From Ancylostoma caninum (taxonomy: Eukaryota; Nematoda; Chromadorea; Rhabditida; Ancylostomatidae), in contig JBAJFG010000638.1 of assembly GCA_037903475.1 (NCBI GenBank), positions 186,001 through 250,000 on the forward strand: a stretch of DNA of 64,000 nucleotides, in the 5' to 3' direction. Positions 49,601 through 59,973 of the stretch are shown in pieces. Positions within the stretch are counted from its first letter, which is position 1. The number at the start of each line of letters is the position of its first letter. The position numbers were made by a program, and so were the translations under genes. Under the pieces are notes generated by a model. The model saw only the letters and a list, made by a program, of their open reading frames with translations, had not been told where the DNA came from and did not search any database.

Positions 49601-50889
49601 TTCTAGACAATTTTCAGACCACTTCTCCATAGTTGCACTACTGCTCTTCTTCACCCTGTGTTACGCAAGGATATTTCACAAGATCCTCTCTCAAGTACGT
49701 TCGATTTGTTGTTTTCAAATGGTAGTTTTTAATTGATTAAATATTCGAAATCGGTTGGTAGATGACTACTCGATTTACTAGTTCACCAGGACCAGGTAGT
49801 AAAACGAAAAAAAATTTGAATGTGGGTACACGGTTAAAGGTCCAATAGGAGTTGCGCTGCACTCTTTTGCTGCTTGAAGAATAGTTAGCCAATCACGGCA
49901 GTGGAGGTGGGTGGTCCACAGAAAGGCCACGCCTCCATTGTCTGCTCCCCTAATCTAGCGTGCAACTCTCCTGTGGCTGACCATGGGGTGTAATGTGATT
50001 CAGTAAAGTTATCTGGGTTTTTTTTATCTTTCATTGATGCTACCTCTTTCAGAACTCAAAGAACAGTCTCGAGCGAAGGTTGACTATAAATGTGAGTTCT
50101 AATGTATGCTCTTTTGTTTTCTTTGAATTTTTGTACTTTCCATTCGATTTTTGGTGTTTCATTTTTATTCCTTGCTTTCTACAAAACCCAGACATTTCAA
50201 CTCTCAGTTCTCTTGTCCTTTCCATGAGAAATGGAGGAACTCTCCTTTTCGTGATCGAATCCCTGACGAGATTCACATATTCAGGTGTTCATTTATGGTT
50301 TATACTTCTTGTTTCTCTTCATCTATTGGGAGTTCATAGACGGGCAACTGTTGGAGACCACTCCAGTCAGCAACTTCTTCAGCAGTGTGATGTGGATAGT
50401 GGCGAATGGAATGCAGGCCATCCTGACACTGGTTCTGAACAGGTGAGAGATGTCAAACCCAAAAGCGCTTGTGCGTACTCATGAATTTTCCCAGGAAGGT
50501 TCTAAGTGTTGCGATTTTTAGGAGTGGACGAGTTTCTCCAACAAAATATGCTGAATTTTGCTACCTTTACCATTTTCTTTTGTTTCTCATTGAAAGCTCC
50601 AACCTGAAAAACTCGTGCACCTCAGGGGATCACAACCTTTCTGGGAACTTTCACGAATGCGGGCACAGCTGACAGCGTCGTTCAACGCTTTACTAAGCGT
50701 GCGCCTCTAAGTGACTTTCATATTTTCAGAGGAGTGAGGAAAGCTGGAGTGGAAGCATTGCTCACATGGTTAGCGAGGCTAGCGAAATGTCGACTTGTTC
50801 GTGAGAAAGTGCGACCCACACCTTTACAAGCGAAACCAGTCACGATTGCTCCACAAACAACTTCAACGGTGTTGAAAAAAGGTAAATGA
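46622..50889 (+). CDS. Nematode serpentine chemoreceptor (7TM GPCR, Srt/Srx-like)
   Basis: Predicted seven-transmembrane receptor of the nematode chemosensory families, acting in sensory cilia by analogy. Exons 46622-46747, 47256-47405, 48765-48896, 49114-49258, 49618-49694, 50053-50091, 50285-50442 and 50730-50889 join in frame into 328 aa, the usual size. TM1 about 19-42, ECVRYPAFRIM loop and TM2 59-80, TM3 94-118 ending SFNRVLVV, TM4 137-152, TM5 186-205, basic NSKNSLERR loop, TM6 222-240 (VFIYGLYFLFLF), TM7 about 255-275 (WIVANGMQAILTLVLNR), then a basic C-tail. In exon five the nearer acceptor (49606) would give an in-frame stop, so 49617 is used. Srt is favoured from the layout of the TM3-TM4 region; subfamily is uncertain. 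Introns carry a MITE, a dispersed repeat and a tRNA-like sequence. An AATAAA follows 89 bp after the stop. Confidence 0.87.
47512..47680. mobile_element. 169-bp palindromic MITE in the receptor intron
   Basis: TGGTTCGGTTAGAAACCCTA at the left and TAGGGTTTCTATCCGAACCA at the right are inverses with one mismatch; arms continue with GCAGCAACGGTTGCC / GGCAACCGTTGCTGC (about 35 bp). The interior also pairs (GCTGCCATTCTCCTC / GAGGAGAGGATGGCAGC). Target duplication not clear. Confidence 0.85.
48228..48680 (+). repeat. Dispersed repeat, short copy (inverse of 4620-5345)
   Basis: In the receptor intron. Reverse complement of blocks in the gsp-2 intron copy, lacking about 250 bp of that copy's centre. 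Carries GCCATCCTAGGTTTGCGGCA and a following GCATGCAAACCAGAGC segment matching the gsp-2 copy. Confidence 0.65.
49291..49362 (-). repeat. tRNA-like sequence
   Basis: Minus strand reads TATAGTAGTTGTCAGAATGG and later CCTGGTTCAAATCCCGCC, a near-perfect B-box. The acceptor ends do not pair, so it is more likely a SINE or tRNA pseudogene than a working tRNA. Located in the receptor intron between TM4 and TM5 exons. Confidence 0.5.
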
Positions 50890-50977
50890 TCGTGGTGTAA
50901 CATGATGCGTGTTACTTGCATTATTTCTGTTGTATTATTTCTGTTGTATCTCTATCTACTATACATGTACATATTTG

Positions 50978-50983
50978 AATAAA
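50978..50983 (+). terminator. Poly(A) signal AATAAA of the receptor gene
   Basis: Canonical AATAAA 89 bp downstream of the stop codon, in AT-rich sequence, at a distance normal for nematode 3' UTRs. Confidence 0.6.
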
Positions 50984-52221
50984 CAATAGTATTCGCGTTA
51001 TGTTGCCCTTCAGTGCTTTTGATGCGACAGAGAGATACTATAGTTAATGATATTATATATCATGGAACAAATTCAAGGGTTTAAGAGGTTTTACGGGCAA
51101 TTATGTATCTAGCCGCTCTGCTATGGGAGCAACTAAGGTCTGATTCGTAAGAGAGCCTCAATTAGCCTGCATTCCAAGCATTATATGAACTTATACTTCC
51201 GAAAGATGCTTCCAAAAACCTCTGAAACAATTGTCACGGTTCTTCGTTTTGAAGGTTTGCAATGTGCCTTTGGCAACTTTTTAGTGGGAATAAATAAATA
51301 AATGGTAGACTCCAGAGTGATGGACTCGCTCGCCGTGCCACACCAGATCGATCGAGAATGACAATGATGAAATTTTTGAAATGCACGGATACGCAGACAA
51401 TCGGAGTGTCAGATTGCTGTCGACAATAATCCTGCACGAAACGAGAAGAGAGACCGGAGAAAACACAGTTCCTGTCACGTGGTTTACAACACCAGTTTCT
51501 TTTAGAAACGCTCATAGACGCAGATTCTACATAATTTCTAGGAATGGGTAGGAATATATTACAGTGATACATAGGTGATATAGGATAGAACCGTTCTGGG
51601 TTGTTGTCAAGGGACGCTTCAAAAGGAAGTCATATTCTTGCTCATCCACACTTTAGGCTACTGATCCAGCATTGGTGCAATGGCATGGGTAACAAGTTAT
51701 GAAGTAAATTGAATTACGATGGTTATCGTGATTGGTTATACTAAACATTAGGTAGAACAGTTTTTTGAGCAAGATATTTAGAGGCGACCCTCGATCACCG
51801 CTTGCGCCTTCTTCCAAATAGTCTGGAGTGCAGAATATGGTCTTGTGCTGTTGTGCAGCAGCAGATAGTAATTCCAATAGTGATGGTAAGGAGAATCCAC
51901 TTGTCCAATTTTTTAAAACATGCCCTCTCCTTCCAGCTCCGAAATGACAGAATAAGGAACCTCAAGGCCACCGTTGGAATCTTGGCCAGATCTTCCGGTG
52001 CAAGCTTCCAAAAATGCCTTCAGAACAGCGTTGACTTCATCAAACTTGAATCCATAACTCTGAGACACGTGTCTCTAAGACTGGAGTAACTGGACCAACA
52101 TTGGGCTGTGACTTGTTTTAACATTACCCCCTCGAACGTTGCAACTTATGAGGGGGAGAATGGTAAATCCTTGGCTTCCATAGGTATGTGTAATGCATAG
52201 AAGCAGCAGACCAGACAGACT

Positions 52222-52458
52222 GTATCGTCTATCCGAAACGACGAGTCCGCTCACGCCTGGATCGAGAGGCGCCGCGGCTGGGACGGATGCTGTTGGCTGC
52301 CACGTCGTCCACGTCACAGCCAAATCATTGGTCGATACCATGAAGATAACGATGAAAAGTGATGCGCAGATCAGGGATGATGATGTGGAGCGCTGGCAAA
52401 CGTGGCAGCTTCTCGATTCCCGCGTGCGTGGGCGGACTCGTCGTTTCGGACAGACTAT
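52222..52458 (+). mobile_element. About 240-bp TCCGAAACGACGAGTCCGC-ended MITE, copy 1
   Basis: Left end TCCGAAACGACGAGTCCGC at about 52232; right end GCGGACTCGTCGTTTCGGA at about 52432-52450, its exact inverse. Interior includes GTTGGCTGCCACGTCGTCCA and ATACCATGAAGATAACGA. Copy 2 at 52734-52963 is in opposite orientation. Confidence 0.8.
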
Positions 52459-52733
52459 ACCCGATCAACAGCGTTAGCTGGCGAGACAAAACCCTTTTGT
52501 TCAGGTCGGCAGATGTTTACACGGCAGTATCTTCGCAGGTAGGTGGCTATTCGCTATGTTTAACTTATTCTTGTGATTGTCCAGTCGCCGGCTGCACGGT
52601 ATGTAACTCCATTCAGAAGTGAAAATTTCGGTGAGTGCTACAGTGGACGTCGAGAGAGCCTCGAGAAGGACGCCGCGCAGAGCGCCGCGCTCGCCGTAAC
52701 CGATGTTTTCTGCTGCTGTTATGCTATGCCTAA

Positions 52734-52963
52734 TATAGTGTGTCCGAAACGACGAGTCCGCTCACGCACGCGGGAATCGAGAAGCTGCCACGTTTGCCAG
52801 CGCTCCACGTCATCATCTTTGATCTGCGTATCACGTTTCGTCGTTATCTTCATGGTATTGACCAATGATTTGGCTGCAACGTGGACGACGTGGCAGCCAA
52901 CAGCATGCGCCGCCTCTCGATCCCCGCGCGCGTGGGCGGACTCGTCGTTTCGGACAGAGTATA
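52734..52963 (-). mobile_element. About 230-bp MITE, copy 2 (inverted)
   Basis: Same ends as copy 1. When reversed, its interior aligns with copy 1 nearly throughout (GTTGGCTGCCACGTCGTCCA, GGAGCGCTGGCAAACGTGGC, CAGCTTCTCGATTCCCGCG). The two copies lie only about 275 bp apart, so the locus can form a large hairpin. Confidence 0.8.
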
Positions 52964-53270
52964 TCTACAGTTCATTCAACCGGTAGTCGGTACTGGTAGA
53001 AGGCTGATGGATTGATATGCGGTCGTTTTCAATCAATATCATGTATGCTTGATAGCGCACAACCGCACAGCCTACCTTTAGTCTGTGAATGCACCAATAC
53101 CGACTCCTTTCTGAACCTCCTGTATCTATCTATTTTGTCCCGATTTTAATAACTTTCAACCAAATCGGGAAGAAAACTCCAAGAAATAGCAATCGCGGTT
53201 GCGCGGTGTCCTTCTGTAGGCTGCGCGGATGGGCCACCGCCACTGACGTCCATTGTAGCACGCTATACAG

Positions 53271-53462
53271 GGAACTCTAAAAATCCATGTGCACACGCAT
53301 TGACGTGGCACTTTAACGTGGCGCGGCAGAGTTGGATGGAGAGTATCAGAGAGCGTGATAAAGGCATTATCGGTCTAGGAGTGCAGTGCACAGCCAGAAC
53401 GCCACTCCGCGCCACGTCACAGTGCCACGTCAAGGCGTATGCAAAAGGATTTCTGGAGTTCC
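53271..53462. mobile_element. 192-bp palindromic MITE
   Basis: GGAACTCTAAAAATCCATGT at the left pairs with GGATTTCTGGAGTTCC inverse at the right; arms continue CGCATTGACGTGGCACT / AGTGCCACGTCAAGGCG and GTGGCGCGG / CCGCGCCAC. About 50-bp arms with mismatches. Confidence 0.75.
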
Positions 53463-53906
53463 TTGTGAGTCCTTGCGCTTTTTCGGTCGCAATTCCAATC
53501 CTTTGCAAAATGTTCCATACCATCAGAAAGGGCATTCCTTTCCATGCAGTTCTCCCTGCATGGGTTTTTCAAAAATAACATTTACTTGACTTCGGTTCTA
53601 AGAAGAAAAATGTCAGGTTCAAAAAGAACACCATTTCCACCTTGGCTATGCCAATGTACAAAGCAGCTATGCGATTATAGCGCTCAAATCCATATTTGCG
53701 CTCCATTGCGAGGCGTGCGTGCTTCATGGCAAGAAGCCAATTTTACCGCCTGTTGTGATTAATCCGGCATTTTTCTTGTCAAAGTTGTGCTGTGCCTTAT
53801 TAAGAAGTTTTTTTTTGCCTCGTTTGCTGATCACTGACGCAATGTGAACTTGTACATATGCTCTTCAGAAGTAAAGTCCTGTCAGTTTGTACATTCGCTA
53901 CTTTTC

Positions 53907-53908
53907 AG
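53907..53908 (+). other. Possible spliced-leader acceptor of the BAP18-like gene
   Basis: CTTTTCAG precedes the first recognised exon, with a first in-frame ATG 39 bases on. If an upstream coding exon exists the site would be an ordinary cis acceptor; the frame is open back through it. Confidence 0.4.
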
Positions 53909-53947
53909 ACAGTTTCAGAAACGAATATTTCTTGTTCAAAGTCTTCA

Positions 53948-56900
53948 ATGCAGAACGAGTTGCTGGATCCAACTATATCCCCAGGTGCAACACCTCATGT
54001 TGGACAACATGTGACGGTTCCAGCACAACCTCTTTCTGGCCCTTTATCGGTGAGTTCTAGTCTGTGACTTTGTATAGTTTGTTTCACTGGGAAACATAGT
54101 CGTGAAGGTACCAGGTAAAGAGAGAGCGCAAGAACTTTTTGCGTTCTCATGGGCTAGTAATAAAACACCATCATCGTCAGCCATCGTCCTTTTTGAAACG
54201 GACTACACTGCTTTCATTTTTCGAAAGTATACAAGTGTGTCTAGCACAATCCACTTTGGGTTAAGCACTTATTACTGGATATCATGTTTACTTTGAGCTG
54301 TTGCTTGAAATATCACGCCTAAAGTATTTCTCGTGAGTACGAGATCTAGAACTCAATGTAGAAATAACTTAGGTTACCCTACAGTTGGTCGTTCTGACTC
54401 AGAGTTCAAAAATAAGCCTTGGCTCTAATCGGCTAGTTCTGCCCAAAATTTTGAGGAATTTTTGTTTTCGCTCAAACTTCGCATAGGGGGGAGGATTGTT
54501 TGAGGTGCTGAACACGAATATCGTATCTATTTTGTACCATAACCCCATTTTTGTAGGGTTACGGGGCTGTGAATACGATGTCTCACAGAATCCTCTCAAA
54601 TTTTGCATTGAGGGGTTGTTTTAGGCACTGATCACGATTATCAGCAGTATGCCACCTTCGTTTTCCTCCTGAAATCGGCATCTTTTCTGAATTTTCCTTT
54701 CGTATGCCTACCGAATCCCCACAAAAGTGGGGTTACGGTGAAAAACGGATACGGTATTCGTGACCAGCGCTCAAAACGACCCCCTCCCCTCTGTGCAAAA
54801 TTTGAGATGATTCTGTACCGCGTCTGCAGTATACCTACGGTAACTCTATAGGAATGGAGTTGTGGTACAAAACGCATAAGATATTTGCGTTTAGCACCTC
54901 AAATAACCCTTCTAGATGAAGTTTCGGAGGAAATGTTTGCTTCGAAATATCGTGGCAGAACTAGCCGAATAGTGCCGTGCATCTGCACCTAATCTAAAAT
55001 CTTGTTTCGTTGTTCAGGTGTTACAGTTGTGCCCACAATTCGGCAACAGTCTATCTTATTGTTGATGGTGCGACGAAATGAGCTCATTTAATTATAAGAG
55101 TTGTTTTCCTCCGTTTACCTACATACAAACACTACTTCTTTACAAGTCTCTCACCCTTATGCCAATTGTCTTTTGGGGTCCAGCCTAGTGAAGGAAAGGG
55201 CTAGTAAGGTGTCAATTTTGTCAACTTCAGAGATAATCGATAAGTTTTCCCAAGTCACATGTACTTGCATAATAAGCTGTGGTATTGCGCTGCAGTTTTC
55301 TTGCCCAAGGATTAATATGATCTTTTGTGTGCAACACAGTCCACATTTTAGCAGACACCCACATCTTCAAATGCAGAACCTGAACAACCGGATCCGAATC
55401 GGGCTCGGAAGGTGAGCTAATTTCATTAGGACTTGCTGAGCAGGTCAAATGCTAAGGGATCCGAAAAACTTCAGGTTGCCGAAGTTTTTCTCACTGCTGG
55501 CCACGCTTTTCAAAAACTTGGAGACCTGGCTATGCAACTTCATATGGGCCCTTCTTCCATACCTGCAGAGGAGTATGTTGTTTTTTTTTACTTGTAGATA
55601 TCTTAATTTTAGTTTCCCGGATGAATTGGTCACGTTGTATTTATTTATACGTTACTTGTTTTTTCATTGTGCGTAGTCTTTGTTTCATTGACAATTTATT
55701 CCTTTATCCTGTGACAACTGCTGAACTTAGTTTCTTCTCATTCTGAATAGACGAGGTCAGGTTCTAAATTGTCTTTCGTTTAATGCAGTATTTCCACCAT
55801 CATGTTAGCGAGGAAACGGATTTACGTACACGTAAAAGTTGGGCCAACTCCATCTCACTTGCTGTTTTTGCCGCTACTTGTTCTGCAAAAATCACCCCTG
55901 CAGAATGAATTTTTCTGGAACATCCCTTCTTTTAGGCATACTTTTGCAAGGTCAAGCGTGGTGTTGCTAAAAAAATTCGACCTCGAAGCGACCCCCTTTG
56001 TAGACGGGAAAATACGACCCCTCTAGAATATTTAATTTTACTTACGCTTTCAATTATTGTAATTCAACAACTTTCAAAATGTCCGGAAGATATTTTTTGA
56101 CTTTTTAAAATCATTTTTTACTTTTCAATTTTCAATTTTTATTTTTGAGTTTCATCTTTTATCAATGAAGCAACCAGTCAGTTGTCGCACATCTACAGTT
56201 ATTATAGCCAACTGGAGTGACAAGAAGTCGTGTTCATGTTCAAACAGGTCCAGGGTTCGATCCCAGCCGGAGACTAATTCTTGCAAAATGAAAAAAATGT
56301 ATGTGGAGCAGTCGGACGTCAAGTGTCTATGTGTATGAACAAAAAGAAAATGTAAGGACCTTTTTTGAGCTGTGAAAGTCACGCGTTAGTGGGGTTCTTT
56401 CACTCAGAATTAGAATCGTACACGTGTAGATGTATGGTTGTTTTTCACGAGTTTAAAAAGGGTTGGCACGTGACCTGGGAAAATGGCTTAAGTCGTTCTG
56501 CACTCAGGAAGATTTTTCCGACACACATCCTTCTATCTTGAGAAATATGATTCATTAGGGTTAAATTTGGGTGGAAATTTGTTGGTGAAAAACTGGGAAA
56601 ATTGCCATTTTTACCAACGGTTTACCAACGGAATAAAGCTCATCTCAGGCAACTTTGAAAGCTGAAATTTCAGACGAATATAGAGCTTGACTTCCTCTTT
56701 CAGAATTTTTCAAAGGTTTTGTCAGCCGTCAATGTACGCCGAAAAAAGCCATGAAAAAAAACCTGATTTTCGGCAGGCTCAAGAATGCGGTGTTAATCTG
56801 AGGCGAATAACTTTCCGATTGCTTTATATGAGGGAACAGCTCTAATTCACAACGATAGAGGAAGATTTGCTCTTTCCTATGCATCGGGTCGTTTTTTTAC

Positions 56901-58315
56901 AGAACCTTCTTGTTTGAACAGTTATCGAGTGTCAACATACCTCAAATTTAAAACATTTTGCTGTTATGTCTTATGTGGTCTTATCGCTATAAGAAATTTC
57001 CAGTGAATGAGAAACCGTCAGATTTTGCATCCGCATAAGGTTTGATTCTGGGAAACCGCCTGCATAGCTCCGGAGCACCATATGATGTCCAGAGGCCCTA
57101 GGACACCATCTACGGAGTTGCATTTTGAGCTACATATTTATTGGATCCTAGGAGTCGATTTACAGCCAAATAAAACGTCCAAGCTTGAGTAGAAAGTGTT
57201 CGATTTTATACTTTTTATTCATGGTACTAAAAGAAAAAGCATATGTTGAAGTGCTTGAAACACTACCACCGACCCTGATCTCTTGTACAGCAGAGTGATG
57301 CATTATGAAAAAGCTGTAGCTGTCAGTTATTATTAGACGTTGAATTCTTGTCGATTTTGATGGTAGGCGTGGTTTCGCTCCAATTTATCGGTGAAATTTT
57401 ATTTTTCATCTTCCCATTTCATACCACTTCTGTTTTTTTTATCCATATGATTAGATGTGACCAGCCGCTTTCTTATCTTACAGTCCCTATCAAGAAGGTT
57501 TTTTAGAAGATGGAGCGAAAACAATGTGGATCATCTCCGCGAAGCTCTTACTCGTTTTGCTCACGAACTTGACCAAATAAGTAATAATGTACAAGCTCGG
57601 ACCACGTGGGTTTTGCATTTCTTTTCAGTCTTACGCAGTTCCTAGGCGTAGACTTTTGAAAATATACTGGGCTCCTACCCATTATTGTGCATGTATTTAG
57701 GAAGATGATAAGCACTGACATTCGGCGACGGCACATGATGCCGCAGCGACCGGCAACTTCAACTATTTCAGCTTTGAAACGGCAACCTGCCAAACTTGGG
57801 CCAGTAATCGTCCCAAAGAGATTGAACGTGACAAGAAATGCACGGGTAAGAACATATCTCCATTATTTTCGCTCTGCCGGAAGAACTTGTGCCGTCTTTT
57901 ACTTCTTTGTAGTGGTCTGGTCCAGGAAACTTTTGATACGCACCTCTGAAATTTTTCCAAAGTTTCAATCTGACTGACTTTTCGACCACTTTACTACCAC
58001 TATTTTTAGCAATACATGCCGGCTCGCATCTCTACAGCTCCAACTCCTATATCGCAAGTTGTCGTACCAACCACAAAAGCGTTCCCGTTAACTAGAGCCA
58101 GTTCCTCCACATTCGCTGGACAACGGCAGTACGTTATGTCCGTGCCGCAGGCAGGCCCGTCCCGGACTGTTTCAATGGTGCCAGCATCGCGTGTCTCAAA
58201 CCAACCCGCTTCTGTGCATACTACCCATTCGAATATGGTATCTCATCAGGGCCCACCCACTTTAGTACCGGTGATGCTGGACGACCCACCGCCACGGTTG
58301 GATCAACGGATGTGA
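53948..58315 (+). CDS. BAP18-like chromatin complex subunit (C17orf49 homologue, SANT-like domain)
   Basis: Human BAP18 is a reader/adaptor associated with NURF and MLL complexes; a nuclear role is inferred here. Exons 53948-54049 (exon opens at 53909), 55352-55411, 55457-55572, 57507-57605, 57701-57845 and 58010-58315 join in frame, about 275 aa. Two hallmarks align with BAP18: VAEVFLTAGHAFQKLGDLAM with QLH (BAP18 VGEIF...GAAFTKLGELTMQLH), then the SANT helices in RWSENNVDHLREALTRF, HELDQISNNVQART, followed by a basic ISTDIRRRH. The N-terminal 54 residues and the Ser/Thr/Pro-rich 100-residue tail (ending LDQRM) have no counterpart I recognise; the protein is about 100 residues longer than human BAP18. 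Start chosen as the first ATG after a TTTTCAG acceptor at 53908. Exon three could start at 55475 instead, also in frame. Confidence 0.8.
56205..56275 (+). repeat. tRNA-like sequence in a BAP18-like gene intron
   Basis: TATAGCCAACTGGAGTGACA followed by CCAGGGTTCGATCCCAGCC: the T-arm pairs GGG-TTCGAT-CCC and the B-box is consensus. The acceptor arm does not pair. Probably a SINE head or tRNA pseudogene. Confidence 0.5.
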
Positions 58316-59852
58316 TCGGCGGAAAGAGTTTTGGTTAGTTTCAGTATTATTTTCCAATCCTCTCTTTTTATGCATATCTGATTCATGTCGCGCCTTAGGT
58401 ACCAAATCTGAAAGTTTTACTTCAATGCGGCAATGATCTTCGACATCTCTTTGTTATAGTTTGTATCGGCCTTCTATGAAAGACCCGCTAGTTTTCGAGC
58501 ACCTTAGAACTGGGAAAAGGGGCGCTGCTACTCTTTGAACTCTCCAGTGGCATTTGATGTGCTGATGTCCTTAGTACTGCACAAAGGGTGCGAAGCTCAT
58601 CGGAAAATGCTCTTGAGGAATGATTCTCATTTGATGATGGAGTGAGAAGTGTACGTTCACATTCATACCATTTCATAAACCTAGAATGCAACATGTTTTT
58701 CCTCCGAAAAGGCTGCTATCATACAAAATCGTGCTAGTGATCGCAAGCTGCAGTCTTAATTGGGAATTTTTACGTGAGAAACAGCGGCCTCCATTCCAGT
58801 TGTTGTGGCGATGTGAGAGTAAATAACCATTAAAGTAGACGTCATACCATTGCTCAGCATTATAAGTCATCCTGCAGCATACAGAAAAGATTAGTCGGTA
58901 TTGGATCGCAGACAAAAGGTGGCGCGCAGTATCACGCGTTAATTCACGTTGGTATGGGTTAACCAAAACCTTGATCATTTGGGCTAGGGAGGATCGATCG
59001 ACCCTGTTTTCCACGAGAAGCAAAATTATTGTAGTGCGGAAAATCCGTGATTATTCGAAGCGACCGGTTACGCAACATGGAGTTTTTTCCGTGATATTAA
59101 ATTAGCAGGTTTTGGCAGAAGTGATCGTGATACAAATGCAAAGGGTAGTTGTTCAGATCTCAATGTGAAGAATGCATAGTCGCGGCGATATCTCTAACTC
59201 ATCCCGTTGTCTTTCGTCGTATCGCTCAATGGTTTGTTGTGTACAGATTCGTGTACCTGTGGAAAAAATTATACTTGTGAATTTTGATTTTACCTTTTAT
59301 GTTGTTTTACCCAATTTTCACATTGTTCTTTTTCCTGTTTTTTTTTTCTCTAAAATTACTATATTTTTACATGTATAGAGGTACATAGTTTCCATAAAAA
59401 AGTATGCAGTTGACATTTGATTTTTGGGGCATAGTAGTTTTTATTGCTAGCTTTGGTTTCACTGGAAACTGATTCGTGGTTTATTTTTTGGTTTTTTGTT
59501 GGTCATGAGCAGTGTACATAGTGCTCATGATGATGTTTTAACCTACTATACACATCCTCGTATAAGTTTTAATTTTCATGTTCGCTTTGTATAGGTATCG
59601 ATCGAATCTGTTCGTAGAACCTTGTACGGCTGTTGAGAGTATCCGTCGGGGATTTATGCATGTTGCTGTATTATGGTTTTACTAAGGCCTTATATTGGGC
59701 TCATCTCAGAGCCTTATTTTTCGCGGTATCTGTTTAAAAATTAAGTCTTAGGAGCGTGTAGATGATTTTAGTTGGTTATTAATGTTGGTACTGTTATCTC
59801 ACTGTGAATGAATTTTGGTTTTTTGTGACTAATCGATTTTTTTCAAGGATAT
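58316..59852. other. Convergent intergenic region
   Basis: Between the BAP18-like gene (plus) and the transporter (minus). No exon recognised; T-rich around 59260-59560, as expected for 3' UTR and intergenic sequence. Confidence 0.6.
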
Positions 59853-59858
59853 TTTATT
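59853..59858 (-). terminator. Poly(A) signal AATAAA of the transporter gene
   Basis: Minus-strand AATAAA about 116 bp after the stop codon at 59974. An overlapping-region plus-strand AATAAA at 59861-59866 could serve the opposing gene, although it is 1.5 kb beyond that stop. Confidence 0.5.
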
Positions 59859-59973
59859 TTAATAAATCAGTTCTCTTCAAAGCAAGTTAGGAAACCGACG
59901 ATTTAGGTCAATATGTTGAATGATAACAATAAGTACAATATACACACAGTAACATGCATACCCGATGGTGTTT

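Larger units (their letters stand above)
50984..53907. other. Intergenic region between the receptor and the BAP18-like gene
   Basis: No host exon recognised. Holds two inverted copies of one transposon (52222-52458, 52734-52963) and an inverted-repeat element (53271-53462). ORFs up to 137 aa run through these repeats and are not considered genes. Confidence 0.55.

Noticed and set aside
49607..49617. Nearer acceptor for the TM5 exon of the receptor
   Set aside because: Using it places a stop codon after eight residues; the acceptor at 49617 restores TM5.
50443..50672. Alternative last exon of the receptor (acceptor at 50494)
   Set aside because: In frame, but the acceptor at 50729 gives the expected basic C-terminal tail and ends next to a poly(A) signal.
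56205..56275. Functional tRNA gene
   Set aside because: T-arm is good but there is no acceptor stem; kept only as a tRNA-like repeat.
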